Of a stretch of DNA of 48,689 nucleotides, positions 8,527 through 17,821 are shown piece by piece. The stretch is from Stenotrophomonas sp. YIM B06876. GTDB lineage: Bacteria > Pseudomonadota > Gammaproteobacteria > Xanthomonadales > Xanthomonadaceae. The position numbers and the translations under genes are program-made. Position 1 is the first letter of the stretch. Every line of letters starts with the position of its first letter. The notes below the pieces were generated by a model. The model saw only the letters and a list, made by a program, of their open reading frames with translations, searched no databases and was not told where the DNA came from. Location: contig NZ_JAUJUJ010000007.1 in NCBI RefSeq assembly GCF_030711595.1, forward strand, positions 1-48,689. The letters run 5' to 3'.

Positions 8527-9299
8527 TTTTTCACGTTCCTTCGCAGGCCGACGACGCTGTCACCGTGGCGGATGACCAGGTAGGGATAGGTTCCGTGCAC
8601 GATCAGCGAGTTCCCTTCGACCGTGGTGTTGACCACAAAATCATCGCCAGACTCGGTCTCGCGACCAAACACCGCCGGAAAAATCCCGGTCTTGTATTCC
8701 GGTGATGCCGGCAGCTTCAGATAGGTGAAACGACCATCGTCGTAGGCATTGACTGGAATCAGCCAGCCCATCTTCTTGGCGCGACGGGTGGAGTAGGCGT
8801 AATCGAAGTAGTAACGGCGGTCCTTGGCCAGCTCCGAACTCAACAGCGGCTTGAGTTCTTCTTCAACCGCCTGCTGGGCGGTGCCGAACTCGGTGTCGCT
8901 GGGATAGCTGAAGGCGATCTTGTACTGCACGCCTGCACGCCGCGCCTGTTCGAGCTGGCGCCAATCGGTAGCCACCACTTTCAACTCGAAAATGTAGGAA
9001 TGGGTTTCGGTGCGCACCATCATGTTGGTGTCGACATCGATATTTTTCGGTTTCAGATAGAACACGTTCTCGCGCCGCGTCAGTTCCCAGCCATTGCTGA
9101 ATCCGGTGCTGTAATCGATGATCTTCTCGTTGGGACTGAGCTCGATCTGGGTTGTAAGACCCAACCCGGTGCGCACCGGATAGATGCGGTCTTTCTCGTA
9201 CTCGTACTGGTGCACCGCCTGCGCTGCCGCAGGCGCGCTGAACCCCGACAGCACCGGCAACAGGACCCACGTCGCCCGGAAAATTTTGCGACTATTCAT
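8523..9299 (-). CDS. virB9: VirB9, T4SS outer-membrane core protein
   Basis: VirB9 is a periplasmic ring component of the core complex and binds VirB7 and VirB10. The 258-residue product has a signal peptide (cut near PAAAQA, residue 28), an N-terminal VirB9/CagX beta domain with ELSPNEKIIDYSTG and the KPKNIDVDTNMMVRTE motif, and a C-terminal domain with DDGRFTYLKLP and NTTVEGNSLIVHG. It overlaps both neighbours by 4 bases: virB8 at 9296-9299 and virB10 at 8523-8526. The three genes are therefore tightly coupled. Confidence 0.95.
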   Translation of the reverse strand: MNSRKIFRATWVLLPVLSGFSAPAAAQAVHQYEYEKDRIYPVRTGLGLTTQIELSPNEKIIDYSTGFSNGWELTRRENVFYLKPKNIDVDTNMMVRTETHSYIFELKVVATDWRQLEQARRAGVQYKIAFSYPSDTEFGTAQQAVEEELKPLLSSELAKDRRYYFDYAYSTRRAKKMGWLIPVNAYDDGRFTYLKLPASPEYKTGIFPAVFGRETESGDDFVVNTTVEGNSLIVHGTYPYLVIRHGDSVVGLRRNVKK

Positions 9300-10369
9300 C
9301 GGTTGTTTGCTCCCTCAGCAGTTGAGGTGGAAACACTCTGCCCCGGCATCTGCGCCGGTTGCCGCGGCGCGACTTGTCCTGGTTGCACCTGGCGAGGTGC
9401 AACCAGCCCTGCCCCACCCCGTTGCAGGGATTGGTCTGGCACGGGCTGTCCCGGCATAGCCATTGGCGGAGCCATCGGCGCCGGCAAGACAACAGGCTGG
9501 CCGGTGACCGGGTCGATCATCGTGGCGGCGGCAGGATTGTTCGGATCGTAGGTGGCCTGCACCGCCTGCGCGGCCATTACAGCCTGATCGGCCTGGGCCG
9601 ACTGGCTGGCCATCGCGGCGTCATCGGGCACCGGCACGCCGCGCGCATAATCGTTGTCCACCCGGTATTCGGTCACCTGGAAGGCAAGCGGATTCAAGAC
9701 GCGGTCCTGCTCGGACAACGCCAGGTCATTGCGGTATTCAAACCGCATCGTCACCAGCTGATTGTCCAGGAATTGCGGCACGCCCGTGCGCTTGTCCAGC
9801 AGGCTGCGCTGGATACGTACCGACGCGCCGCGGAAGCTGCCATTGGGATCGGTACCCAGCGGGGTGATGCTCAGGATCTTGATCCGGATCGCCTTGCTGG
9901 CGCCATACACATACACCGGGTTCTGCGGGTTGTTGTTCGCATAGCGCTGGCGCTGGGTGGCAGCGACCGGCTCGGATGACATGGTGAACACCAGGTCCCA
10001 GTCGCGTAGGCCCATCACCGCCGAATCAAACGACTCGCGCGCCAATACATACTGGGCCACGTTGCTGCGATTGACCGCTTCGTTGGCGGTGATGGTTTCG
10101 CCGCGGAATGTGCCATTCAAACGGGCGACGGTGGCATTGCCGGTGTAGGCGTCGGCCATCACCAGGAACGGCACCTTCTCCTTCAGCGGCAACATGTAGT
10201 AATAACCACCGGCCAGTGCCAGTGACATCAACAACGAGGCACCCGCCACCCACCAGGCACGACGCTCGCTGCGACGCGCCAGGTCGGCAACGGTCAACTC
10301 GTAGCTGACGGCTTTCGCCACTGCCTGGTCGACCTTCTGACTGCTGGCTGTTTGCTTTTTGCCGAACAT
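9296..10369 (-). CDS. virB8: VirB8, T4SS inner-membrane assembly factor with long C-terminal tail
   Basis: VirB8 is a bitopic inner-membrane protein that nucleates assembly of the T4SS. The 357 residues comprise a short cytoplasmic part, one membrane helix at about 39-59 (WWVAGASLLMSLALAGGYYYM) and the periplasmic NTF2-like domain to about residue 245, with SFDSAVMGLRDWDLVF and VYVYGASKAIRIKI. From there to the end is a tail of about 110 residues rich in Gln, Ala, Pro and Met, with repeats such as VAPRQ and QPVVLPAPMAP. Usual VirB8 proteins end near residue 230-240, so the tail is an addition, probably disordered and periplasmic. The stop overlaps the virB9 start by 4 bases. Confidence 0.94.
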   Translation of the reverse strand: MFGKKQTASSQKVDQAVAKAVSYELTVADLARRSERRAWWVAGASLLMSLALAGGYYYMLPLKEKVPFLVMADAYTGNATVARLNGTFRGETITANEAVNRSNVAQYVLARESFDSAVMGLRDWDLVFTMSSEPVAATQRQRYANNNPQNPVYVYGASKAIRIKILSITPLGTDPNGSFRGASVRIQRSLLDKRTGVPQFLDNQLVTMRFEYRNDLALSEQDRVLNPLAFQVTEYRVDNDYARGVPVPDDAAMASQSAQADQAVMAAQAVQATYDPNNPAAATMIDPVTGQPVVLPAPMAPPMAMPGQPVPDQSLQRGGAGLVAPRQVQPGQVAPRQPAQMPGQSVSTSTAEGANNR

Positions 10370-10458
10370 GGATCCATCCGTACCGAGTGGACATCAAGGG
10401 GCAATGCACGCCAGCGCCACGCGCGGGGAGCATCACGTTCACCGGCTGCCGCGCTATG

Positions 10459-10911
10459 TCAGCTGCCGCCCTGGTGCGGCGCACTGGCTGACGATGCCGT
10501 AGGTGCGGCGACGGATGACGCGGCCTGCACCACGATGCTGTTGCCGACAATCGACACGGACACGCCCTGCATCGCGTAGGCCGCAGTGACGTCGGTCATG
10601 GCCTCCTGCGGATTGGTGGTGCCGATCCGCGAGACCGCGCCATAGAGCGTGTAATCGGAGCTGAGCCGGTAATCTAGGGTCATTCCCGCATCCTTGGCCC
10701 AGCGTTCGAGCATGGTCTTGAGGGTGCCGTCCATCGGCGTGGCCTGATAGACGTAGTTCGTATACAGCGGTATTTCCATGGTGCTGTTCGCAAAGCGGTT
10801 CACCGGCTTCCAGCGGCCACCGAAATCGGGGGCGGGCGTGGTCGCACAGCCCGCCAGCATCATCGCAACTACCGCAGCAACACCCACCTTCGACAATAGC
10901 GCTTGCTTCAT
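10459..10911 (-). CDS. virB7: VirB7, large T4SS lipoprotein with probable N0 domain
   Basis: VirB7 is the outer-membrane lipoprotein of the core complex. The 150-residue product begins at ATG 10909-10911 behind AAGGAAGG. The lipobox LAGC places the lipidated Cys at residue 22. The sequence after it (PDFGGRWKPVNRF) should bind VirB9. Residues about 45-130 (TLKTMLERWAKDAGMTLDYRL and the following strands to GVSVSIVGNSIVV) look like the N0/secretin-type domain known in Xanthomonas citri VirB7 but missing in the short Agrobacterium protein. This is a hallmark of the X-T4SS. The tail is Ala/Ser-rich. The frame stays open far upstream to a second start at 11148; see the spacer entry. Confidence 0.92.
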   Translation of the reverse strand: MKQALLSKVGVAAVVAMMLAGCATTPAPDFGGRWKPVNRFANSTMEIPLYTNYVYQATPMDGTLKTMLERWAKDAGMTLDYRLSSDYTLYGAVSRIGTTNPQEAMTDVTAAYAMQGVSVSIVGNSIVVQAASSVAAPTASSASAPHQGGS

Positions 10912-11322
10912 ACGACCTTCCTTTTGACGTACTGGATCGCGACGCTGCAAGGATCCGGCAGCACAACGCTGCAGAGTTGAGCCAAGGCAAAGCCACGGCG
11001 CGGGCGCGCGGATCGTGGATTCCGGCGCCGCACACTCAAAAGCGATGTGGTTGGTTTCCAGCACCCCTGGGCTGCCGGTGAACCGGACCAGGGCGACGAA
11101 TGCACTCCCCGTGCAGACCCCGCGCAACGTCGTCCTTAATGAAGCCATCCCGCCCTCCTGGCAGTGACAAATTGCGGCAGATGATGCCGCTTGAGGGCCA
11201 TTCATGCCCTCATCTGCGGGCCACAATGCCACAGCCGGGCGTCAATTCAATGGCTGTTACCCTGATCTATCGATGCCAAATGTCAAATATCTGACGAAGG
11301 TCACACGCTCTGACACGCCTGT
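10912..11322 (-). other. virD4-virB7 spacer (411 bases), possible virB promoter region
   Basis: No known gene. On the minus strand, TTGACA occurs at 11281-11286, but no good -10 hexamer follows at the right distance. A stem-loop lies at 11177-11217. An ATG at 11146-11148 with a strong AGGAGGGCGGG in front opens a frame that runs in phase into virB7 without a stop; if used it would give a 229-residue protein with the lipobox buried, which is unlikely to be lipidated. The spacer probably carries the virB7 promoter and leader. Confidence 0.4.
11177..11217. promoter_or_regulatory. Two-part stem-loop in the virD4-virB7 spacer
   Basis: GCAGATGA (11177-11184) pairs with TCATCTGC (11210-11217), and inside it GAGGGC pairs with GCCCTC around a short loop. 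There is no T-run on either side. It could be an attenuating RNA fold in the virB leader or a protein binding site. Only the structure is seen. Confidence 0.35.
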
Positions 11323-13014
11323 TCACAAATTGATTGCGGGGACAGAAGTCTTGGGAAGCAGGCGCGAGGTGAAATAGCGATCCTGGTAGTAGCGAATCTT
11401 GTCGCACTTCACTGGATGCGGAATGCCCTCATAGAGGAACACTTCATGGTCTGCACCCATGGCCTTGAGCTCCTGCGGCAACATCAACGCCCGTCGCTCC
11501 TCGCTGAAGCTTTGGGTTTTTTCCCGCCCGCGAGTGACATTCTTCTTGCGGACAGTGGTGTAACCGAGCATTTCCGAATAGTCGTTGGCGTCCTGCTGCT
11601 CACGCGGTGCGTAGAGGATCTGCAGCGCATGGTTGGTGATGATCGTGCGCGAGACGTCCTTGCCATAGGTTGCATCCAGCTGCGCCATGGACTGGATGAT
11701 CGGCAGCAAACGCACGTTGTAGCCGGCCATGTAGGACACCGCCGAGGCGATGATGTCGACCCGGCCGATGGCGGTGAACTCGTCCATCAACAACAGGCAC
11801 TGGCACTTCAGGTCCGGGTTGGACCCGGGCAGTTCCTTGGTATTGAGGTTGATGATCTGGCTGAAGAAAAGATTGATGATCAAGCGGCTCTCGGCCAGTT
11901 TGCTGGGCTGGATGCCGATGTAGATCGTCATCTTCTTCTTGCGCAGGTCGGTCAACAGGAAGTCGTTGGCGCTGGTGGCCTTGTCCAGCACCGGATTGAT
12001 CCAGGCGTTGAGCGGCTCCTTGAACGTGCCCATGATCGAGGCAAAGGTTTCATCGGCCTGGGAGAGCAGGTTGGCGAATGCCGAGCGCGCGTTGCCACTG
12101 AGGAAACGCTTTTCGGCCAATGTCTTCAGGTACTTCCTGAGATCACCGCCATCCCCGGTGGACAGCCGGTACACCGCACCGAGCGTGGGCGTGCCCTGCC
12201 CGCCTGGAAAACCCATCTTGCGCTCGTCGTCCCAGTTCTCGAACAGATACAGGGTGAATGCCATGAACGCATTGCGCGCCTGGCTGACCCAGAATTTCTG
12301 CTCGTCCGAACCATCGGGATAGAGCATCGCGGCGATGCTCATCAACTCCGAGACGCGGAATGCCGGATCATCGCCGACATAGCTGAGCGGGTTCCAGCGA
12401 TGGGTTCGACGATCTTCGGCAAACGGATTGAACAGGAATACTTCCTGGCCCTGGCTGGCGCGCCAGCCACTGGTCAGGTCGAAATTCTCCTGCTTGATAT
12501 CCAGCACCACCACCGACTCGCCGTATTCGAGCAGGTTCGGAATCACCACGCCGACCCCCTTGCCGGAGCGGGTCGGGGCCGCCAGCATCACGAACTGCTG
12601 GCCGCTCAGGCGCACCAGTTTGCCGTTGAAGCTGCCAACCACGATGCCGTTGCCGGACTTCTTGAACAGCCCGTGCCTGGACAGATCCGACGCATCGGCA
12701 AAGCGCGCATCGCCGTGCAGGGAGCGCTTCTTCGGCCGCAGCGCGATGAATCCCAGTACGGCCAGGACCACCAGCGCCGGCAGCCCGAACCCCACATACC
12801 CGGCCACTTTGATCCTGCCCACGAACGGCGCCACCTGGGGCTGGTCGATCGCCCGGTAATACTGGTGATAGGTGCTCCACTCGAACAACCCGGTATCCAG
12901 GCGCAGGAACAGCAGCGTGAGATATCCGGCAAGCACGAACCCGGCCGCCGCGGTCAACAGGATGACGCCGGTGGCGATAACGATCTTCTGAGTGGACAAA
13001 CCCCGATCCTCCAT
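11323..13014 (-). CDS. virD4: VirD4, T4SS coupling ATPase
   Basis: VirD4 is the inner-membrane ATPase that recruits substrates to the T4SS. The product is 563 residues from ATG 13012-13014 (MEDRGLSTQK), which places two membrane helices at about 10-37 and 70-92 as the family expects. A longer frame upstream lacks any likeness. Walker A reads PTRSGKG at 147-153 and Walker B CLLLMDEFTAIG with Asp411-Glu412. The conserved RHGLFKKSGNGIVVG and QSMAQLDATYG motifs are present. In the X-T4SS, VirD4 binds the C-terminal XVIPCD domain of antibacterial effectors. No relaxase gene is nearby, which argues for protein export rather than conjugation. Confidence 0.96.
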   Translation of the reverse strand: MEDRGLSTQKIVIATGVILLTAAAGFVLAGYLTLLFLRLDTGLFEWSTYHQYYRAIDQPQVAPFVGRIKVAGYVGFGLPALVVLAVLGFIALRPKKRSLHGDARFADASDLSRHGLFKKSGNGIVVGSFNGKLVRLSGQQFVMLAAPTRSGKGVGVVIPNLLEYGESVVVLDIKQENFDLTSGWRASQGQEVFLFNPFAEDRRTHRWNPLSYVGDDPAFRVSELMSIAAMLYPDGSDEQKFWVSQARNAFMAFTLYLFENWDDERKMGFPGGQGTPTLGAVYRLSTGDGGDLRKYLKTLAEKRFLSGNARSAFANLLSQADETFASIMGTFKEPLNAWINPVLDKATSANDFLLTDLRKKKMTIYIGIQPSKLAESRLIINLFFSQIINLNTKELPGSNPDLKCQCLLLMDEFTAIGRVDIIASAVSYMAGYNVRLLPIIQSMAQLDATYGKDVSRTIITNHALQILYAPREQQDANDYSEMLGYTTVRKKNVTRGREKTQSFSEERRALMLPQELKAMGADHEVFLYEGIPHPVKCDKIRYYQDRYFTSRLLPKTSVPAINL

Positions 13015-13617
13015 GACGCGCCCGCAGGCGCTGCAATTGGCGTCGACGTGGCGCCGTACGCGTTTCAACGAGATCGCCCTTCCCCCAAGAGTCGATATCG
13101 GGCTGCAGCAGTGATTCCATCCAGCTGTATGCAGCTCCGGCGGCGCCAGGCCGACGGGCTTTGTCGCGGCGTTCGCGCTCCCACACCACCGATATTGAAA
13201 GCGTCGGCAATGCAGACCTGTCCAGGTGCCCGAAGCTGGCGCCGATGCTAATGCAAGCCCCATCCACTGCCAACGGGCATCGGATTGCAGAACACGAATG
13301 GATGACCCAGCGCACACTCGTGCGCCGCGATGCCCGGCATTCGCGCTGTCGCAGGCAGCGGTTCAGCGATCAGGACGCGTCACTGCACACTGCGCATATG
13401 TTTCGCAGCGAGGAGTTGATGTGCGTGGACCGCAGCAACGAAGTCATTTTGGCCGCCACACCCCAAGGCGCAGTGCAATCACCGCTGCTACAGACCGCCG
13501 CAAAGGACGCACGCAGGCTACGCAACGCGCGCCGCGCACAATGAGCCGACCATCAGAGGATTGAGCACCGACACCGGCAGCTCACAGAGGGAATGCGGCC
13601 CGGCAACTATTGCCAGA
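13015..13617. other. Spacer between virD4 and tRNA-Ser (603 bases)
   Basis: No gene that I can support. It should hold the virD4 promoter (leftward), but no clear -35/-10 pair is seen. Rightward open frames exist at 13161-13544 (TTG start) and 13226-13564; both are Arg-rich and show no family likeness, so I treat them as chance frames. Next to the tRNA end, GGCAA and TTGCC (13602-13614) form a short hairpin that may end the tRNA transcript. Confidence 0.5.
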
Positions 13618-13707
13618 TGGCGGAGAGAGTGGGATTCGAACCCACGGAAGGTTTGACCCTTCGCCGGTTTTCAAGACCGGTGCCTTAAACCGCTCGGCCA
13701 TCTCTCC
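13618..13707 (-). tRNA. serT: tRNA-Ser (anticodon UGA)
   Basis: Read on the minus strand the gene starts GGAGAGATGGCCGAGCGG. The anticodon arm is CCGGT-CTTGAAA-ACCGG with anticodon TGA, which reads UCA serine codons. A long variable arm follows (GCGAAGGGTCAAACCTTC), as in class II tRNAs, then GTGGG-TTCGAAT-CCCAC. The 7-pair acceptor stem GGAGAGA/TCTCTCC, discriminator G and an encoded CCA complete 90 bases. Confidence 0.97.
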
Positions 13708-13805
13708 GTATTTCCAGGCAGCCAGGGAGGCCGCCGTCCGTCAGAGGACTCCGGGAAATGCACTGCGCCCGGGCGCGCATTCTCGCATGCCCGGGGCGGT
13801 TTTGT

Positions 13806-14798
13806 TCAACCCGCATCCACCGCGAGTGCGCCGGCGACAGAGGCGCGGATCTTTTCCTTGGCCCGTTCGCAGGCACCGCCGCAGTCCAGCCGCGAGGCTT
13901 CCAGTTCTGGTGGCAGGTGTTCGGCAAGGAAGTCGATGAACGCGCGCACCGAGGGCAGCAGGCCGCGACGCGAGGCAAACACCGCGTGACAGATGCCCTG
14001 CGGCAGCGACCAGTCGGGCAGCACCACTTCCAGCTCGCCGTTGCGCACCGCTTCGGCGCAGACGGTTTCCGGCAGCATGGTGATGCCGAACCCGTCCTTG
14101 ACCATCGATTGCAGCAACGGGAAGTCGAAACCGGCGACGCGCGGCTGCAGATCCACGCGGCGCACCGCACCTTCCGGGCCATGCAGCTCCCAGCGCTGGC
14201 GCGCTTCGTCTTCACTGATGCTCAGGGTGACATGGCTGGAAAGCTCGTCGGGGTCCTGCGGACGCCCGGCGCGATCCAGATAACGCGGACTGGCCACCAG
14301 CAGTTCCTGCACCTGGCCGAAGCTGCGCATCACCAGGCTGCCGTCGTCATCCAGCCGCGACCTTACCCGCAGGGCGACGTCGTAGCCTTCATTGATGATG
14401 TCCACCCGACGGTTGCTGATATTGAGCTGCAGCCGCACCTTGGGATACTGCTCCAGGAATTTCGGCAGCAATTTGGGCAGCTGCATCTGCGCCAGTGACA
14501 CCGGCACGCTGGCCCGTACCAGCCCGCGCGGCTCCGCGCTCAGGCGGTCCACCACTTCGCGCGCGGCCTGTGCCTCGGCCAGCATGGTCTGGGCGTGGCG
14601 ATGCACGCTCATGCCGACATCGGTGACGGCAAAACGCCGGGTGGAGCGCTGCAGCAGGCGCACACCCATGTCACTTTCCAACTGGCTGATGCGCCGGCTC
14701 AGGCGCGATTTCGGGATGCCCAGCGCCCGCTCCGCGGCGGCAAAGCCACCGTGGTCCACCACCATTGCGAAGTAGTAGAGGTCATTCAGGTCTTGCAT
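13806..14798 (-). CDS. LysR-family transcription regulator
   Basis: LysR regulators bind DNA with an N-terminal winged helix and sense a ligand with a periplasmic-binding-like C-terminal domain. The product is 330 residues from ATG 14796-14798. The helix-turn-helix lies at about residues 5-60 (DHGGFAAAERALGIPKSRLSRRI). The effector domain follows, opening with GLVRASVPVSLAQMQLPKLL. It is of the CrgA/DmlR-like type common in proteobacteria. It is divergent from an azoreductase gene with 119 bases between starts and a LysR-type box in that gap, so it probably controls the azoreductase and itself. The ligand cannot be told from sequence; quinones or electrophiles are plausible. Confidence 0.92.
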   Translation of the reverse strand: MQDLNDLYYFAMVVDHGGFAAAERALGIPKSRLSRRISQLESDMGVRLLQRSTRRFAVTDVGMSVHRHAQTMLAEAQAAREVVDRLSAEPRGLVRASVPVSLAQMQLPKLLPKFLEQYPKVRLQLNISNRRVDIINEGYDVALRVRSRLDDDGSLVMRSFGQVQELLVASPRYLDRAGRPQDPDELSSHVTLSISEDEARQRWELHGPEGAVRRVDLQPRVAGFDFPLLQSMVKDGFGITMLPETVCAEAVRNGELEVVLPDWSLPQGICHAVFASRRGLLPSVRAFIDFLAEHLPPELEASRLDCGGACERAKEKIRASVAGALAVDAG

Positions 14799-14822
14799 GG
14801 CGGTAGTTCCATATTCAGAACG

Positions 14823-14838
14823 ATTGGTGACATTCAAT
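14823..14838. promoter_or_regulatory. LysR-type operator (T-N11-A) between lysR and azoR
   Basis: ATTGGTGACATTCAAT is a broken palindrome with ATTG/CAAT ends that contains T-N11-A, the core of LysR-family binding sites. It lies 25 bases upstream of the lysR start and 80 bases upstream of azoR. Confidence 0.5.
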
Positions 14839-14917
14839 CACCTTTATCCCAAATTGGCAACGATGTACTTTTCTCTCCCTCGCGGCGATCCCTGCCGCTT
14901 ATGAGCGGGAATTCCCC

Positions 14918-15496
14918 ATGAAAGTGCTGCATATCGACTCCAGCGTACTGGCCGACAACTCGGTGACGCGTGAACTCTCCGCCGCGGTGGTCAACGGCCT
15001 GCGGGCGCAGCTGCCGGGGGTGGAAGTGACGTATCGCGACCTTGATGCCGTGCCGGTTCCACACCTGAGTGGCAAGTCGCTGGCCAAGGTGGACGAGCTG
15101 GACGCCGCCGCCGGCGAACGCGTGCTGCAACAGTTCCTGGACGCCGATGTCGTGGTGATCGGCGCGCCAATGTACAACTTCAGCGTGCCGTCGACGCTGA
15201 AAGCCTGGATCGACCGTATCGCGGTGGCAGGACGCACCTTCCGCTATACCGAAGCCGGTCCGGTCGGCCTGGCCGGTGGCAAGCGGGTGATCATCGCCAG
15301 CGGCCGCGGCGGCATCCATACCGGCAGCAACGTCGATTTCCAGGAGCCGTTCCTGCGCCAGGTGTTCGCCTTCCTTGGCATCGACACCGTCGAATTCGTG
15401 CGGGCCGAAGGGGTGGCCTATTCGCCGCAGCATCGGGTCGATGCACTGGCTGGCGCGCTGGCCTCGATTCCGCAGCTGTTGGCCGAAGCCGCCTGA
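14918..15496 (+). CDS. azoR: FMN-dependent NADH azoreductase (AzoR/AcpD family)
   Basis: AzoR is a flavodoxin-like homodimer that uses NADH and FMN to reduce quinones and azo compounds; quinone detoxification is the usual physiological role. The 192 residues fit the family (about 200). The FMN-binding start MKVLHIDSSVLADNSVTREL, the active-site segment GAPMYNFSVPSTLKAWIDRI at about 84-103, and IIASGRGGIH at about 126-135 are all present. The start ATG follows GCGGGAATTCCCC. It is transcribed away from the LysR gene, which probably regulates it. Confidence 0.95.
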   Translation: MKVLHIDSSVLADNSVTRELSAAVVNGLRAQLPGVEVTYRDLDAVPVPHLSGKSLAKVDELDAAAGERVLQQFLDADVVVIGAPMYNFSVPSTLKAWIDRIAVAGRTFRYTEAGPVGLAGGKRVIIASGRGGIHTGSNVDFQEPFLRQVFAFLGIDTVEFVRAEGVAYSPQHRVDALAGALASIPQLLAEAA

Positions 15497-15634
15497 GCCA
15501 TTCGAGCCGGCCTCCGTCCCAGCGATGAGGTCGGCAGGCGCCCGCTGCTGGTCGCCCTCCTCCCCCGGCGACCAACCGCCCGACGGCTCCGCAACGGAAC
15601 GTCACTTTTTGGGCACTGCCCTGTCCGATACGAC

Positions 15635-15656
15635 GGGGCCCGCAATCGCGGGCCCC
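15635..15656. terminator. GC-rich hairpin between azoR and serS
   Basis: GGGGCCCGC (15635-15643) pairs perfectly with GCGGGCCCC (15648-15656) around AATC. The genes on both sides converge on it. No T-run follows either side, so termination efficiency is uncertain. Confidence 0.5.
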
Positions 15657-15689
15657 GGTGTACATCCCCAACGGGCGTGATCGCCGCGC

Positions 15690-17039
<1,350 letters not shown>

Positions 17040-17085
17040 TCATTTTTCCTGTGCCAGAATCCGAGCGGTCAACACGGTCAACTCC

Positions 17086-17718
17086 ATGCCTGCATCCAAC
17101 CCGCGCCCCAGCCGCCACATCATGTTCCCGTTGCCACGACGCAGCCTGCAGATCGCAGGGCTCGCCTTCTGCGCTGGGCTGCTGTTGTTCCTCATCGTGT
17201 GGCTGGGCAGCCGCGACACCCACGAGTATCGGGCCGGCCCGGTGCAGGCGGACAACCCGATGGCCGAGATTGCCCCCCTGCCCGAGCCGCTTGCCGCCAG
17301 CGCCGGGGCCAGCGACATGCCCGATGCGCGGCCGCAGACCCTTGAAGAAAAGCCCAAGCTGGTGGAGACCGCGCCGCCGCAGGTCGTGCCGGAAGCACCG
17401 GAGCCGAGCACCACGGCGGCAACGCCGGCACCGGTCGCCAGCGACCTGCCGGTGCCACTGGTAGACCACAGTCCTGCGCCGGCCTATCCGCCGGCGGCAT
17501 TGCGCAGCGGGGAAAGCGGAATGGTGGTGGTGCGGGTTGATGTGGATGCCAGCGGGGTGCCTGCGGCCGTCACCCTGGTGCAACGCAGCGGATCACGGCT
17601 GCTCGATCGTGCGGCACTGGAAGCGGTCCGCGACTGGCGTTTCCAGCCGGCGCAGAACAACGGTCAGGCGGTGCCGGGCAGTATTGAAATCCCCTTCGAT
17701 TTCAAGCCGGTTCAATAA
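17086..17718 (+). CDS. TonB-family protein with C-terminal TonB domain (first of pair)
   Basis: The 210-residue product has a basic start, one membrane helix at about 21-44 (LQIAGLAFCAGLLLFLIVWL), a Pro/Ala/Glu-rich periplasmic linker, and a TonB C-terminal domain at about 130-205 (PAYPPAALRSGESGMVVVRV, then DRAALEAVRDWRFQPA). TonB passes energy from the inner membrane to outer-membrane receptors. No exbB or exbD lies nearby, so this may be an accessory TonB or a TonB-domain envelope protein of other use. An alternative ATG at 17122 would still keep the helix. It is followed 103 bases later by a second protein of the same design. Confidence 0.85.
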   Translation: MPASNPRPSRHIMFPLPRRSLQIAGLAFCAGLLLFLIVWLGSRDTHEYRAGPVQADNPMAEIAPLPEPLAASAGASDMPDARPQTLEEKPKLVETAPPQVVPEAPEPSTTAATPAPVASDLPVPLVDHSPAPAYPPAALRSGESGMVVVRVDVDASGVPAAVTLVQRSGSRLLDRAALEAVRDWRFQPAQNNGQAVPGSIEIPFDFKPVQ

Positions 17719-17821
17719 GCTGAATCCCTCCTGCCCGACCGGCCCCGGGTTCACAGCCGGCTGACACTGCGACCTTCGCTCCGCGCAAGACTGGAGCTGT
17801 TCCAGCAACGCCCGAGGCGCC

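Noticed and set aside
11149..11232. Further N-terminal extension of virB7 beyond 11148
   Set aside because: It would place the lipobox more than 120 residues from the start, and the good ribosome site directly before 10911 decides the VirB7 start.
13161..13564. Two rightward frames upstream of virD4
   Set aside because: Arg-rich, no ribosome site at the starts, and no likeness to immunity or effector proteins.
13015..13617. Possible T4SS effector with XVIPCD domain next to virD4
   Set aside because: No frame there shows the conserved GLxxL or Gln-rich tail pattern expected of XVIPCD proteins.
13610..13939. Rightward open frame across the tRNA region with GESGIRTHGRFDPSPVFKTGA
   Set aside because: It is the antisense reading of the tRNA-Ser gene, a well-known false protein in databases.
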